DNA of 64,000 bases from Serpentinimonas raichei (GCF_000828895.1 NZ_AP014568.1:2425858-2489857); one strand, 5' to 3'. Shown: positions 34,127-44,223, counted from the stretch's first letter. A program made the numbers and translations. Notes: generated by a model from the sequence alone, not told the origin.

Positions 34127-36103
34127 GTGAAGCCACCCTTTCAACCCATTTGGTTTGTCCTGTGCCTAGCGGCCGCGTCGGCCCACGCCCAGTCCCAGTC
34201 CCAGCCGCAACCCTTGCCCGCGCCGTTGGTGCAGGCTGCGCAGGCGGCGGTGTTGCAAAGCCCAGAGGTGCAAGAGCGTTGGCGGGCTTTGCAGGCCACG
34301 CGCCAACAGGCCCCGCTGGCGGCGGCGGGTTGGCGGCCCCAAGTCGATCTGCAGGCCAACGTGGGCCGCCAAGAGCGGCGCACGCCCACCCAGAGCGCAG
34401 CCTGGATGGGGACGAGCGGGGTGCAGGTCAATCTGAGCCAGTTGTTGTTTGACGGCGGGCAGGTCGCGGCCGCGATGCGCCAGGCCAGCCAGGCCGAGCT
34501 GGCGGCTTATTTTGATTTGCGCCAGGGCAGCGAGGCGGTGGCGCTGCAGGTGGTGCTGGCCTATCTGGAGCTGCTGCGCATGCAGCAGCGGGTGGCGCTG
34601 GCGACCGATAATTACGTCGAGCACCGCAAGGTGTTCGATGCCATAGGCGAGCGCACCCGCGCTGGCGTTGGGCGGCGGGTGGACGCCGAGCAGGCGCAGG
34701 CGCGCTTGGCGGTGGCCGAATCGACGCTGGTGGGCGAGACCCGGGCCTTTAACGAGGCGGGGCTGAACTACCAGCGCTTTGTGGGCCTGCTGCCGCCGGC
34801 TCAGCTCCCGGCGTGGCCCAGCGGACGCAGCTTGGCGCCGCTGCCAGACTCGGCCTCGGCGGCGTTGCGCCAGGGGCTGGAGGCCAATCCGCAGTTGCGC
34901 GCCGCCTACCACCGCTGGCTGCAGGCGCAGCAGGCGGTCGAGGGCCGGCAGGCGGCTTTCATGCCGCGCGTCGAGGCGCGCTTGTCGGCCAGCGAAAGCC
35001 GCAACCGCGACGGGGTGCGCGGCGAGTTCCGCGATCAGGTGGCCGAGCTGGCGCTGACGCACAACCTGTACCGCGGTGGCGCCGATTCCGCCGCCTTGCA
35101 GCGCGCCACCGAGTTGCAGTCGCGCTCACGCGCCGAAATGGACGTGGTCTGCCGCCAGGTGCAGCAAAACCTCTCGATTGCCTTCAACGAGACGCAGACC
35201 TTGCGCATCCGCCAGCGCTTGGCCGACGCGCAGCGGCTGGCGGTGGAAAAATCCGTCACCGCCTTGCGCCAGCAGTTTGACATCGGCCAGCGCAGCCTGC
35301 TCGATGTGCTCGATACCCAGTCCGAGTTTTTTGATGCCACGCGCACCTACGTCGATTCGCAGCACGAGCAACTGCGCGCCGAGGCGCGCACGCTGGCTTC
35401 GATGGGCCAGTTGGTGGCCCTGTTTGGTGCCGCACCCGCAGGGCAGGCCGATCTCGAGGCGCTGGGAGCGCAGCCCAGCGGCTTCGATGCCGCCGCGTTG
35501 TGCCCGGCGCAGGTCACGCACATGGAATCGCTGGAGCGCATCAAGGCCGGCTTGGTGCTGCCAGCGCCCGCAGCACGCGCCGACCGGGTGGTGTTGTTGC
35601 CCAACCCCGATGGCAGCGTGGGCCAGGTGGTGGTCACAGGCCGCGCCGGGCAGCAGGTGCTGGGTGCGGCTTTCACCGGAACGGCGTTGACCGGTGCCGC
35701 CCCGCCTGTGGCAGTGCCCGAGGAGCAGGTGCGGCGCGTCTTTGGCGAGGCCCTCGATGCCCAGCCGCAACGGCCAGAGCGCTTCACCCTGTTTTTCCAA
35801 GACGGCAGCGTCAACCTGACCCGGGCCAGCGCCGCCGAATGGCCGCAGGTGCTGCAGCGGCTGCGTGCGCGCACAGCGCTCGACCTGACGGTGGCGGGGC
35901 ACACCGACACCATTGGATCGACGCGACTCAACGAGGCACTGGCGCTGCGCCGGGCACAAGCGATCGCACAGCGCTTGCGCGCCAGCGGCCTGCAAGACAC
36001 TGAGATTGCCATCGAAGGCTTTGGCGAGCGCCTGCTGGAAGTGCCCACCCCCGACGGCGTGCGCGAAGCGCGCAACCGCCGCGTGGTGATCAGCGCGCGC
36101 TGA
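34127..36103 (+). CDS. TolC-family outer membrane factor fused to an OmpA-like domain
   Basis: Outer-membrane export channel, 658 residues. The GTG at 34127 follows CCAGGAG at six bases and starts directly in a signal peptide (cleavage after AHA, about residue 24). The TolC part covers about 30-435 in two repeats (SQLLFDGGQVAAAMRQA; HNLYRGGADSAALQ; FDIGQRSLLDVLDTQSEFF). A linker (about 450-545) leads to an OmpA-like peptidoglycan-binding domain (about 560-658: VAGHTDTIGSTRLNEALALR and EARNRRVVIS). It probably serves type I secretion; no inner-membrane exporter or adhesin gene is adjacent. The last 14 bases overlap the convergent fecR-like gene. Confidence 0.9.
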   Translation: MKPPFQPIWFVLCLAAASAHAQSQSQPQPLPAPLVQAAQAAVLQSPEVQERWRALQATRQQAPLAAAGWRPQVDLQANVGRQERRTPTQSAAWMGTSGVQVNLSQLLFDGGQVAAAMRQASQAELAAYFDLRQGSEAVALQVVLAYLELLRMQQRVALATDNYVEHRKVFDAIGERTRAGVGRRVDAEQAQARLAVAESTLVGETRAFNEAGLNYQRFVGLLPPAQLPAWPSGRSLAPLPDSASAALRQGLEANPQLRAAYHRWLQAQQAVEGRQAAFMPRVEARLSASESRNRDGVRGEFRDQVAELALTHNLYRGGADSAALQRATELQSRSRAEMDVVCRQVQQNLSIAFNETQTLRIRQRLADAQRLAVEKSVTALRQQFDIGQRSLLDVLDTQSEFFDATRTYVDSQHEQLRAEARTLASMGQLVALFGAAPAGQADLEALGAQPSGFDAAALCPAQVTHMESLERIKAGLVLPAPAARADRVVLLPNPDGSVGQVVVTGRAGQQVLGAAFTGTALTGAAPPVAVPEEQVRRVFGEALDAQPQRPERFTLFFQDGSVNLTRASAAEWPQVLQRLRARTALDLTVAGHTDTIGSTRLNEALALRRAQAIAQRLRASGLQDTEIAIEGFGERLLEVPTPDGVREARNRRVVISAR

Positions 36104-36551
36104 TTTGACCGGTGACCTCATCCACTTCGACCACGAAGTGGGTGCCGCGAATGCCGATGGTGCCGGTGGGGGTGCGCACCTGCACGTTTTCGGGCTGGTG
36201 GCGCGCAATCGCCCCCGAGACGTAGTTGAGCGTGCCGCGGGCCAAGCGGGTGCTCAGGCGGCCTTCGCGCTGGGCTGGCGCATAGACGAACTCATCGACC
36301 GTGAGTTCGGTGTTGGGGCCAAAGGACATCACGGTTTCGTCGCGCAAGGTCACGCCCAAGCTGCTGCGTGCACCGGTGCGCAGCACGCTGCCCAAGTGCA
36401 CCGGCGTGCCGACCACCGCCGCTTGCACCTGCGGGCCGGTGATGACTTGGGCTTGGCCCGAGACGGTTTTGACGAATCCGATGGGGGTGCCCGTGGCTTG
36501 GGCAGCCGCCACGGCCGAGAGCAACAGCAACAATACAGCAGGCTTGAGCAT
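36090..36551 (-). CDS. FecR-domain periplasmic protein
   Basis: Small exported protein, 153 residues. A signal peptide (MLKPAVLLLLLSAVAAAQA) is followed by a FecR domain (about 25-150) with LGSVLRTGARSSLGVTLRDE, LARGTLNYVSGAI and VRTPTGTIGIRGTHFVVEV. It lacks the membrane anti-sigma part of true FecR, so it is not a ferric-citrate sensor but one of the stand-alone FecR-domain proteins often found with CHASE2 cyclases. Its 3' end overlaps that of the convergent TolC-OmpA gene by 14 bp. Confidence 0.87.
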   Translation of the reverse strand: MLKPAVLLLLLSAVAAAQATGTPIGFVKTVSGQAQVITGPQVQAAVVGTPVHLGSVLRTGARSSLGVTLRDETVMSFGPNTELTVDEFVYAPAQREGRLSTRLARGTLNYVSGAIARHQPENVQVRTPTGTIGIRGTHFVVEVDEVTGQISAR

Positions 36552-36624
36552 GGCGAGATCTCCTTGTTGGAGGTATCAGTATAAGCGTTTTTTGCCGGGT
36601 GCGCTTATTCCTGACGGCCCTGCC

Positions 36625-37404
36625 TCAAAAATCAAAACGCTGTCCGGCTTCGAGCCAGACCAGGGGGTAGCGTTGCGCCAGGCCCAGCGCGGATACATCG
36701 GCCTCGATCTGGGGCCGCTCGGCCGGTTTGGTGTGGGTGATGCCGATGCGCAGCCCGGGGTGGCGGCGCATATCGAGCTGGGCCAGCTCCTGCGCCAGCA
36801 GACTGGGACACAGGTGCTTGCTGCGCAGCGCCAGCCGGTGTTCGCGCTCGCTGAAGGCGGTTTCGATCACCAGCATGGCCAAGGGCAGCTCGTTGATGCA
36901 GCGCCAGAAGGCCGGGTTGGAACAGGTGTCACCGGTAAAGGCCCAGTGCCCGCTGGGGGTTTCGACCGCGTACCCGACCGCGGGCACGTTGTGCTGGGCC
37001 GGCAGCACCCGCAGGCGCTGGCCGCACACTTCGTGCACTTCGCCGACTTGCAGCGGCTCGAAGCGCAGGAAGGGCTTATCGGGCGAGGGAATGACCGAAA
37101 AATCGGGCCAGATCACGTGGTTGAAAATGTGCTGGCGCAAGGCCGCGATGGTCTGCGCCAAGGCGTGCACCACCAGCGGGCGGCGCAGGCCGGCGGCCAT
37201 GGAGTCGATCATCAGCGGCAGCGCAGCGATGTGATCGAGGTGCGAGTGGGTCAGGAATACGTGCTCGATGCACAGCATTTCTTCGAGCGTGAGGTCGCCC
37301 ACGCCGGTGCCGGCGTCGATCAGGATGCGCTCGTCGAGCAAAAACGAGGTGGTGCGGGCATCGCGGGCGATGGCCCCAGAGCAGCCCAGTACGCGCACTT
37401 GCAT
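36625..37404 (-). CDS. Class II cyclic-nucleotide phosphodiesterase (metallo-beta-lactamase fold)
   Basis: Predicted 3',5'-cyclic nucleotide phosphodiesterase, 259 residues. The metal-binding motif THSHLDHIAALPL (about residues 52-64) and the later His in LPAQHNVPAVGY and Asp in AFTGDTCSNP match class II enzymes of this fold. Nearby N-terminal VRVLGCSGAIARDARTTSFLLD is typical of the group. It starts 8 bp after lptE and precedes the fecR-like gene. Together with the CHASE2 cyclase it can form a make-and-break pair for one second messenger; that functional link is inferred from proximity. Confidence 0.82.
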   Translation of the reverse strand: MQVRVLGCSGAIARDARTTSFLLDERILIDAGTGVGDLTLEEMLCIEHVFLTHSHLDHIAALPLMIDSMAAGLRRPLVVHALAQTIAALRQHIFNHVIWPDFSVIPSPDKPFLRFEPLQVGEVHEVCGQRLRVLPAQHNVPAVGYAVETPSGHWAFTGDTCSNPAFWRCINELPLAMLVIETAFSEREHRLALRSKHLCPSLLAQELAQLDMRRHPGLRIGITHTKPAERPQIEADVSALGLAQRYPLVWLEAGQRFDF

Positions 37405-37412
37405 GGGTCTGA

Positions 37413-37961
37413 TCAGATGGAGCGCAGCGCCGCCAGCCGCGCCATCAACTGGCGCACCAAGGCTTGCTGCATGTCCTGGAACAGCAGCGCTTCTTCAGCT
37501 TCCTTGCCCAGCGCCTGGGCTTCGGTGAAGCTGAGCTCGCGCTGCTGCAGCAGTTCGGTGTCGGGGATGAGCTCGCGCCCGGCCAAGGTGCGCAAGCGAA
37601 AGCGCAGACGCTGGCGCAGTTGCAGCTCGCGCACCTGGCCAGCGGCGGTGGTGCCGGCGACGGCGCGCTCGCTTTGATCCAGCGCGATGTCGAGCTGCAC
37701 CTCGGGCGGTGCGCTGCCGGGCGGCAGCGGGTCGTCGGGCAGCAGAGACACGCCGCTGGCCTGCAAGTGGGTGCGCAGCAGGCGCGCCACCGGGCTGTGC
37801 GCGGGCGCGCTCAGGCGCAGTCGGCTAAAGGCCAACGGCGCGGCGGCACCGCGCAGCCGGAAGCCGCAGGCGCTCAGCAGCAGCGGTGCGCCGGCCAGCG
37901 CCAAGCCTGCCAGCCAGCGGCGCCGATGGATTGGGGCTGGGACGCAAAAGGGAGTGAGCAT
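37413..37961 (-). CDS. lptE: LPS-assembly lipoprotein LptE
   Basis: Outer-membrane lipoprotein, 182 residues, the plug partner of LptD in lipopolysaccharide insertion. The N-terminus has a hydrophobic stretch and lipobox LLSAC, with the typical CGFRLRG immediately after the modified Cys (about residue 32). Further family features: FSRLRLSAP and LRQRLRFRLRTLAG. It follows leuS by 7 bp, the usual arrangement; the protein normally followed by holA is here followed by the phosphodiesterase gene. Confidence 0.92.
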   Translation of the reverse strand: MLTPFCVPAPIHRRRWLAGLALAGAPLLLSACGFRLRGAAAPLAFSRLRLSAPAHSPVARLLRTHLQASGVSLLPDDPLPPGSAPPEVQLDIALDQSERAVAGTTAAGQVRELQLRQRLRFRLRTLAGRELIPDTELLQQRELSFTEAQALGKEAEEALLFQDMQQALVRQLMARLAALRSI

Positions 37962-37968
37962 GGCCGGA

Positions 37969-40794
37969 TTAGAGTACCACGTTGACCAATCGCCCCGGTA
38001 CCCACACCACTTTTTTGGGTGCGGCGCCTTGGGCCAACTTTTGCACCGCCTCGTGCGCCACGGCGGCGGCTTCGATGGCGGCGCGCTCGGCCTGGGCGCT
38101 CACACGCAGCGCGCCGCGCAGCTTGCCGTTGACTTGCAGCACCAGCTCGATTTCGTCTTGCTCCAGCGCCTGCGGGTCCACCTGCGGCCAAGGGGCGTCG
38201 AGCAAAGGCCCCAAGCGGCCGGCATAGCCCAGTTGCTGCCAGAGCGCGTGCGTCAGGTGCGGGGTGGCGGGGTAGAGACAACGCAGCAAAATGCCCATGC
38301 CTTCGGCCAGCGCCAGCCCGAGGCTGGGATCGGTGCCGGTCTGGCTTGGGGCGGCGCGGCGTTGCTCGGCCAGGGCGGCTTCGAGCGCGTTGCTCAGCTT
38401 CATGCAGCCAGAAACCACGGTGTTGTACTGCAGGCGCTGGTAGTCGTAGTCGATCTGCTTGAGCAGGCTGTGGATTTCGTGCCGCAAGGCCTTGGCCGCC
38501 GGCCCGAAGGCGACATCCGCCAGGTGCTGCGCGCCGCTGGCTGGGCTGGCGGTAGCCCAATCGGCCCAATCCAGCTGCGCCAGCTGCTGCCCGAGCGCCC
38601 AGACGCGCTTGAGGAAGCGGTGGCTGCCCTCCACCGCGGCGTCGTTCCACTCCAGCGTGGCCTCGGGCGGGGCGGTGAACATGGTGTAGAGGCGTGCCGT
38701 GTCGGCGCCGTATTTTTCGATCAGGTCTTGCGGATCGACGCCGTTGTTTTTGGACTTGGACATCGTGCCCACGCCCTCGTAGTCGATCGGCGTGCCGGGC
38801 GGCAGGCGGCCGTCGCCGCTGTCGGCGGCATGGATCAGCCGCGCCCCGACGATTTTGCCGCTGGCATCCTGCACGTGTTCGATGTCGTGCGGCCAGAAGT
38901 AGTCTTTGCCACCGCGCTGGTTGCGGCGCGAGTAGATGTGGTTGAGCACCATGCCCTGGGTGAGCAGGCGCTGGAAGGGCTCATCGACCTGCACCAGCCC
39001 GAGGTCGCGCATGACCTTGGTCCAGAAGCGGGCGTAGAGCAGGTGCAAAATGGCGTGCTCGACGCCGCCGATGTACTGGTCCATCGGCATCCAGTAGCGC
39101 GTGCCTTCGCCGACCATGGCCTCGGTGTTGCCGGGGTCGCAGTAGCGCATGTAGTACCAGGACGAATCGACGAAGGTGTCCATGGTGTCGGTTTCGCGCC
39201 GCGCCGGTGCGCCGCAGACCGGGCAGGTGACGCCGGCATGGAAGCCTTCGTGGCGCAGCAGCGGGTTGCCGCTGCCGTCGGGGACGCAGTCTTCGGGCAG
39301 CACCACGGGCAGATCGCGCTCGGGCACCGGCACCGCGCCGTGCTGGGCGCAGTGGATGATGGGGATCGGGGTGCCCCAGTAGCGCTGCCGGCTGATGCCC
39401 CAGTCGCGCAGCCGCCAGGTGGTTTTTTTCTCGCCCAGGCCCTGCGCGGCCAGCAGCTCGGCCACTTTGTTGACGGCCTCTTGGTATGCCAGGCCGTCGA
39501 GCACGCCGGAATTCATGCACGCCAGCCCGTGCTTGTCGGCGTACCAGTCTTGCCAGCGGGTGGGGTCGAAGGCGTCGGGGTTGGGCTGCCCCCCTGGTGA
39601 GGAATCGGAGCCTGCGACTGACGAACCGGGGGGGCGGCCCAGCCCCGACGCAGCCGCGCCAACGCCAAGTCCAACCACCTGCCGAATCTCCAACCCATAC
39701 TTGAGCGCAAACGCAAAGTCGCGCTCGTCGTGCGCCGGCACCCCCATCACCGCGCCGTCCCCATAGCTCATCAGCACGTAATTGCCCACCCACAGCGGCA
39801 GCTGCGCGCCGGTGAGCGGGTGCTGCACCAACAAACCGGTGGCCATGCCGCGCTTTTCCTGCGTCGCCAGCTCGGCCTCGGTGTGGCTGCCCGTGAGGCA
39901 TTCCTCGATGAACGCCGCCAGCGCCGGCTGGCCCTCGGCCGCGTGGCGCGCCAGCGGGTGCTCGGGTGCCACGGCGCAAAACGTCACGCCCATGAGGGTG
40001 TCGGCGCGGGTGGTGAACACGTACAGGCGGCCGTCCTGGATCGGGTTGCCGTCGTGGCCACGAATCGTGTGCCTAAAGGCAAAACGCAGCCCCTCGCTCT
40101 TGCCGATCCAGTTCTCCTGCATCAGCCGCACCTTGTCGGGCCAGCCCTGCAGCGTCGCTTTGGGGTTATCGAGCTGCACCTGCTGCAACAACTCCTCGGC
40201 GTAGGCCGTAATGTTGAGGTAGTAGCCCGGAATCTCGCGCCGCTCCACCGGCGCCCCGGTGCGCCAGCCACGGCCGTCGATCACCTGCTCGTTGGCCAGC
40301 ACGGTTTGGTCCACCGGGTCCCAGTTCACCACCTGCGTCTTGCGGTAGGCGATGCCGCGCTCGAGCATGCGCAAAAACAGCCACTGGTTCCACTTGTAGT
40401 AGTCGGACGAGCAGGTGGCAACTTCGCGGCTCCAGTCGATCGCCAGGCCCAGCGCCTGCATCTGGCGCTTCATGTAGGCGATGTTGTCGTAGGTCCAGCG
40501 CGCCGGGGCCACTTGGTTCTTGATCGCCGCGTTTTCGGCCGGCAGCCCGAAGGCGTCCCAGCCCATCGGCATCAACACGTTGTAGCCCTTCATGCGCAAC
40601 TGGCGCGTGAGCATGTCGTTGATGGTGTAGTTGCGCACGTGGCCCATGTGCAGCTTGCCGCTGGGGTAGGGCAGCATCGAGCAGGCGTAGTATTTGGGCT
40701 TGCTGGCGTCTTCGTAAACGCGGTAGGCGTCGGTGGCGCTCCAGTCGGCCTGGGCCGCTTGCTCCACGGCCTGGGGAAGGTATTTTTCTTGCAT
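37969..40794 (-). CDS. leuS: Leucyl-tRNA synthetase
   Basis: Class Ia aminoacyl-tRNA synthetase, 941 residues. The HIGH-type motif is HMGH ([13 protein letters not shown], about residues 43-55), the KMSKS-type motif is MSKSK ([13 protein letters not shown]), and the editing domain and Zn-binding [18 protein letters not shown] are present. The protein is about 70 residues longer than Escherichia coli LeuS. Part of the excess is a glycine/serine/proline-rich insert near residues 377-407, encoded by a palindromic DNA element at 39583-39640 that keeps the frame. The insert lies after [10 protein letters not shown], where other LeuS proteins have a short variable loop. Confidence 0.95.
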   Translation of the reverse strand: MQEKYLPQAVEQAAQADWSATDAYRVYEDASKPKYYACSMLPYPSGKLHMGHVRNYTINDMLTRQLRMKGYNVLMPMGWDAFGLPAENAAIKNQVAPARWTYDNIAYMKRQMQALGLAIDWSREVATCSSDYYKWNQWLFLRMLERGIAYRKTQVVNWDPVDQTVLANEQVIDGRGWRTGAPVERREIPGYYLNITAYAEELLQQVQLDNPKATLQGWPDKVRLMQENWIGKSEGLRFAFRHTIRGHDGNPIQDGRLYVFTTRADTLMGVTFCAVAPEHPLARHAAEGQPALAAFIEECLTGSHTEAELATQEKRGMATGLLVQHPLTGAQLPLWVGNYVLMSYGDGAVMGVPAHDERDFAFALKYGLEIRQVVGLGVGAAASGLGRPPGSSVAGSDSSPGGQPNPDAFDPTRWQDWYADKHGLACMNSGVLDGLAYQEAVNKVAELLAAQGLGEKKTTWRLRDWGISRQRYWGTPIPIIHCAQHGAVPVPERDLPVVLPEDCVPDGSGNPLLRHEGFHAGVTCPVCGAPARRETDTMDTFVDSSWYYMRYCDPGNTEAMVGEGTRYWMPMDQYIGGVEHAILHLLYARFWTKVMRDLGLVQVDEPFQRLLTQGMVLNHIYSRRNQRGGKDYFWPHDIEHVQDASGKIVGARLIHAADSGDGRLPPGTPIDYEGVGTMSKSKNNGVDPQDLIEKYGADTARLYTMFTAPPEATLEWNDAAVEGSHRFLKRVWALGQQLAQLDWADWATASPASGAQHLADVAFGPAAKALRHEIHSLLKQIDYDYQRLQYNTVVSGCMKLSNALEAALAEQRRAAPSQTGTDPSLGLALAEGMGILLRCLYPATPHLTHALWQQLGYAGRLGPLLDAPWPQVDPQALEQDEIELVLQVNGKLRGALRVSAQAERAAIEAAAVAHEAVQKLAQGAAPKKVVWVPGRLVNVVL
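39583..39640. repeat. Palindromic GC-rich element inserted in leuS
   Basis: A 58-bp unit with near-perfect 12-bp inverted ends: GGGCTGCCCCCC at 39583-39594 and GGGGGGCGGCCC at 39629-39640 (one mismatch). The centre (39595-39628) has no coding homology to LeuS. The element is read through in frame in leuS. Its C6/G6 ends resemble the repeat between hoxB and hoxC. Confidence 0.6.
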
Positions 40795-40821
40795 GGCTAA
40801 AACAGGGTAGGCGCGGCCGGA

Positions 40822-41634
40822 TCAGCGCAAGCCAAGCACGTCAAACATATCGTACAGGCCGCTGGGGCGAGCGGCCAGAAAGCGCAGCGCGCTCAGGCTG
40901 CCCTGGGCGTAGGTGGCGCGGCTGCTCGATTTGTGGCTGATCTCGATGCGCTCGCCGATGCCGGCAAAGAGCACGGTGTGGTCGCCCACGATGTCGCCGC
41001 CGCGCACGGTGGCAAAGCCGATGCGGGAGGGGTCGCGCGCGCCGGTGTGGCCCACGCGCTCATAGACCGCGCAGTCGGCCAGCGTGCGGCCTTGCGCCGC
41101 GGCGATCACCTCGCCCATTTGCAGCGCCGTGCCGCTGGGCGCATCGACCTTGTGGCGGTGGTGCGCTTCGATGATCTCGATGTCGTAGCCGCTGGCCAGC
41201 GAGCGCGCGGCCAGCTCCAGCAGCTTGAGGGTGACGTTGACGCCCACGCTCATATTGGGCGCCATGACGATGCCGATGCGCTGCGCGGCGGCAGCGATCT
41301 CGGCCTTTTGTGCGGCGTCAAAACCGGTGGTGCCGATCACCATCTGCACCCCGTGCTGCACGCAGGCGCGCAGGTGCGCCATCGTGCCCTCGGGGCGGGT
41401 GAAGTCGATCAGCACCTGGCAGCCCGCCAGCGCGGCCAGATCGGCGCCGATGGCCACGCCGCTGGTCTGGCCCAGAAAGGCGGCGGCGTCATGGCCCAAG
41501 GCCGGGCTATTGGCTTGATCCAGCGCCACACTCAGGCGGCAGTCGGGGGCGGCTTGCAGCGCCTCGATCAACATGCGGCCCATGCGGCCGCTGGCACCGG
41601 CCACGCCGACGCGGTAAGGCGAGTCAGAATTCAT
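40822..41634 (-). CDS. dapB: 4-hydroxy-tetrahydrodipicolinate reductase
   Basis: Lysine/diaminopimelate pathway enzyme, 270 residues, reducing 4-hydroxy-tetrahydrodipicolinate with NAD(P)H. The Rossmann motif is [17 protein letters not shown] (about residues 9-25), and the catalytic signature is [15 protein letters not shown] (about 155-169). IGTTGF and [10 protein letters not shown] also match DapB. The ATG at 41634 was chosen because it fits the Rossmann start; the open frame upstream runs through bamE. It follows bamE by 23 bp. Confidence 0.96.
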   Translation of the reverse strand: MNSDSPYRVGVAGASGRMGRMLIEALQAAPDCRLSVALDQANSPALGHDAAAFLGQTSGVAIGADLAALAGCQVLIDFTRPEGTMAHLRACVQHGVQMVIGTTGFDAAQKAEIAAAAQRIGIVMAPNMSVGVNVTLKLLELAARSLASGYDIEIIEAHHRHKVDAPSGTALQMGEVIAAAQGRTLADCAVYERVGHTGARDPSRIGFATVRGGDIVGDHTVLFAGIGERIEISHKSSSRATYAQGSLSALRFLAARPSGLYDMFDVLGLR

Positions 41635-41657
41635 GGGCTGATGAACTGATGGGTGGC

Positions 41658-42218
41658 TTAGCGCGCTTCGAGCGGCGGGAAGGTGCCGGCCGGCACGGGT
41701 GCCGGTTCTGGCCGGGCTTCGGGCAAGGGGTGGCGCTCGCGGAAGGCGCGCAACTGCTCGTCGCTGGCTTGCAGCGCCGGAATGCGGCCGGCGGCGCGCT
41801 GGGCTTGCAGCGCGGCCACGAATTCTTGCTCGGTGGGCAGCTCGTCGGCTTCGACGCGCTGCAAGGCATCGCCCGCAAAAAACACCGACACGCGGCGCTG
41901 CTGCGGCTCCTGGTTCTGGCGCACCAAGGTGAAAACGTAATCCCAGCGGTCGGCGTGGAAGGCGCTGGCCAGCAGCGGCGTGCCGAGGATGGCTTGCACC
42001 TGCGCGCGCGGCATGCCGGGTTGCAGCGCCTGCACCTGCTCGCGCACCACCACATTGCCCTGCTGGACGTCGATGCGGTGCGGGGTAAGCAGGCCGCCCA
42101 GGGTGCTCATTTGGGTACCGGCGTTCTGGAAACTGGCGCAGCCCGACAGCGTCAGGGCAGCAACCACGAGTGCGCCCAGTCCGACCGGGCGAGCGCACGA
42201 CAACAAAGGTTTGAACAT
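41658..42218 (-). CDS. bamE: Outer membrane assembly lipoprotein BamE
   Basis: Lipoprotein of the BAM beta-barrel assembly complex, 186 residues. The signal sequence ends in lipobox LTLSGCAS (Cys about residue 27). The SmpA/OmlA domain shows [25 protein letters not shown] sequence, [20 protein letters not shown] and [16 protein letters not shown]-terminal extension of about 60 residues, rich in Ala, Arg and Pro, is longer than in Escherichia coli BamE but common in Burkholderiales. The ATG at 42218 (MFKPLLSC) precedes the signal peptide; it is divergent from fur with 109 bp between starts. Confidence 0.92.
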   Translation of the reverse strand: MFKPLLSCARPVGLGALVVAALTLSGCASFQNAGTQMSTLGGLLTPHRIDVQQGNVVVREQVQALQPGMPRAQVQAILGTPLLASAFHADRWDYVFTLVRQNQEPQQRRVSVFFAGDALQRVEADELPTEQEFVAALQAQRAAGRIPALQASDEQLRAFRERHPLPEARPEPAPVPAGTFPPLEAR

Positions 42219-42327
42219 GTGGGCGGTGCGGATGAAGGAAACCACCGGTGCGCACAACCGCACACCGTACTATGATGCAAGCCATTGTAGCCCTAGCCAC
42301 CCAAGGCAGCCCACCCGCAGCATTCGC

Positions 42328-42771
42328 ATGAGCAACATCGACGAACTCAAAAGCACCGGCCTCAAAGCCACCCTGCCACGGCTCAAGATTCTAGAGATCT
42401 TTCAAACCGGCCGCCAGCGCCACATGACGGCCGAAGACGTGTTCCGGGTGCTGCTGGCCGACCACGCCGACATCGGCTTGGCCACCGTCTATCGGGTGCT
42501 GACGCAGTTCGAGCAGGCCGGCTTGCTGGTGCGCAGCAACTTCGAGTCCGGCAAAGCCGTGTTCGAGCTCAACGAAGGCCAGCACCACGACCACCTGGTC
42601 TGCCTCGACTGCGGCCGGGTAGAGGAGTTTTACGACGCCGAGATCGAGCAGCGCCAGCACGCAGTGGCCGAGCAGCGCGGCTATACGCTGCAAGAGCACG
42701 CTTTGTCGTTGTACGCGAATTGCGTCAAAGACGCGTGCGAGCACCGCAGCAAGCTCAAACGCGGCGCCTGA
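42328..42771 (+). CDS. fur: Ferric uptake regulator
   Basis: Iron-responsive repressor, 147 residues. The winged helix covers about 1-82 ([36 protein letters not shown]). Metal sites: [16 protein letters not shown] (regulatory His and structural Cys pair) and the second Cys pair in NCVKDACEH. The ATG at 42328 gives MSNIDELK, a normal Fur start. Divergent bamE is the usual neighbour in betaproteobacteria. The gene ends 3 bp from the convergent hprK. Confidence 0.96.
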   Translation: MSNIDELKSTGLKATLPRLKILEIFQTGRQRHMTAEDVFRVLLADHADIGLATVYRVLTQFEQAGLLVRSNFESGKAVFELNEGQHHDHLVCLDCGRVEEFYDAEIEQRQHAVAEQRGYTLQEHALSLYANCVKDACEHRSKLKRGA

Positions 42772-42774
42772 GAC

Positions 42775-43725
42775 TCAATCCCCGCGCTGCATCGCCGCAC
42801 GCTGGCGCTGCGCGAATTCTTGGTAGGTGTCGATGCCGCGCAACTGCAAGATGGTGTTGCGCACGGCGGCCTCCACCAGCACCGCCATGTTGCGCCCGGC
42901 CACCACCTGGATCACCACCTTGCGCACCGCCACATCCAGCACTTGCTGGTACAGCGGCTCGTGGGGCAGGCGTTCGTAGTCGCGCTCCAGCGTTTCCTTG
43001 CGCACCAGATGCACGATCAGGCGCAGCCGCATCTTGCGCCGCACCGCGGTTTCGCCAAAAATGGCCTTGACATCGAGCAGCCCGATGCCGCGCACTTCCA
43101 ACAGGTTTTGCAGCAACTCGGGGCAGCGCCCCTCGAGCACGGTCTGGTTGATGCGGTCGATATCGACCGCGTCGTCGGCCACCAGCCCGTGCCCGCGCGA
43201 GACCAGCTCCAGCCCCAGTTCGCTCTTGCCCAGGCCCGATTCGCCGGTGATCAGCACCCCAAGGCCGAAGATGTCGAGAAACACCCCGTGCAGGGTGTGG
43301 CGGTCGGCAAACAGGCGCGACAGGTGCGCGCGCAGCACGTCGATCACGAAAGCGGCCGAACAGTCGGTGGCAAAGAGCGGAATGTGGGCGCGCTCGCACA
43401 TCGCCACCAGCTCGGCCGGCGGAGGCGCGGCGTCGGCCAGCACCAGCGCCGGCGGCTCCAGTTCCACGATGCGCGCCACGCGGCGGCGGCAGTCTTCGGT
43501 GGTGGCGTTGAGCAGGTAGTCGATCTCGCGCCGACCCAGTATCTGCACCCGGTAGGGGTGGATGTAGTTCAGGTAGCCGACCAAGTCCGCCCCGGAACGT
43601 GCCGCACTGACGGCTTGTTCAAGAAAACGGCGCTCGGAGGCGCTCAGCCCGGCCACCCACTGCCATTTCAGGGTTTCGCGGTGCTCCTCGAACAGCGCGT
43701 CGGCGCTAATCGCAACGGGTTTCAT
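42775..43725 (-). CDS. hprK: HPr kinase/phosphorylase
   Basis: Regulatory kinase of the phosphotransferase system, 316 residues, acting on the serine of HPr. The N-terminal domain (1-130) has [16 protein letters not shown]; the kinase domain has Walker A GESGLGKS (about 157-164), the catalytic loop [12 protein letters not shown] and signature [17 protein letters not shown]. Located after ptsN (27 bp) on the same strand, as in most betaproteobacteria, where the system regulates nitrogen/carbon balance rather than sugar uptake. Confidence 0.95.
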   Translation of the reverse strand: MKPVAISADALFEEHRETLKWQWVAGLSASERRFLEQAVSAARSGADLVGYLNYIHPYRVQILGRREIDYLLNATTEDCRRRVARIVELEPPALVLADAAPPPAELVAMCERAHIPLFATDCSAAFVIDVLRAHLSRLFADRHTLHGVFLDIFGLGVLITGESGLGKSELGLELVSRGHGLVADDAVDIDRINQTVLEGRCPELLQNLLEVRGIGLLDVKAIFGETAVRRKMRLRLIVHLVRKETLERDYERLPHEPLYQQVLDVAVRKVVIQVVAGRNMAVLVEAAVRNTILQLRGIDTYQEFAQRQRAAMQRGD

Positions 43726-43752
43726 GGGCAGCGCGAAGCGGCTGAAGGCGCC

Positions 43753-44223
43753 TTAGGCCAGCGCGTGCGCCGACTGCCAGCTGTGGATCAAGCGGTGCAG
43801 GTCGGCGGCCGCCGTGCTGGCCTTCATCTGCTCGCGCAGCGTGGCGTCGCTGAGCAGTTCGGCGATGTCGGACAAAATTTCAAGGTGCTTTTGCGTTGCC
43901 GCTTCGGGCACCAGCAAGAAAAACATCAGCCGCACGGGCTGCTCGTCCGGGGCGTCAAAGCCGATCGGCGCCGCCAACTGGAGCACCGCGGCCAGCGGTT
44001 GCTTGAGGCCCTTGATGCGCCCGTGCGGGATCGCCACCCCGTGCCCGAGGCCGGTCGAGCCCAAGCGCTCGCGCGCAAACAGGCTGTCGGTGATGAGGGC
44101 GCGGTTGAGCCCGTGCAGGGCCTCAAACAGCAACCCCGCTTCTTCGAAAGCGCGCTTCTTGCTGGTGGCATCGAGTGCGACCAACACGTGTTCGGCAGGC
44201 AAAATGGCAGACAGACGGTTCAT
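43753..44223 (-). CDS. ptsN: Nitrogen-related phosphotransferase EIIA component
   Basis: EIIA(Ntr), 156 residues, accepting phosphate from NPr. The phosphorylated His lies in GHGVAIPHGRIKGL (about residue 73), and the C-terminal half has RLMFFLLVPEAATQKHLEIL and LRRLIHSW-type helices. It sits between hpf and hprK on the minus strand. A terminator between hpf and this gene suggests that it also has its own promoter or depends on readthrough. Confidence 0.95.
   Translation of the reverse strand: MNRLSAILPAEHVLVALDATSKKRAFEEAGLLFEALHGLNRALITDSLFARERLGSTGLGHGVAIPHGRIKGLKQPLAAVLQLAAPIGFDAPDEQPVRLMFFLLVPEAATQKHLEILSDIAELLSDATLREQMKASTAAADLHRLIHSWQSAHALA

Noticed and set aside
36090..36551. FecR-type iron-citrate signalling
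   Set aside because: The protein lacks the anti-sigma membrane part and there is no FecI-type sigma factor or TonB receptor nearby.
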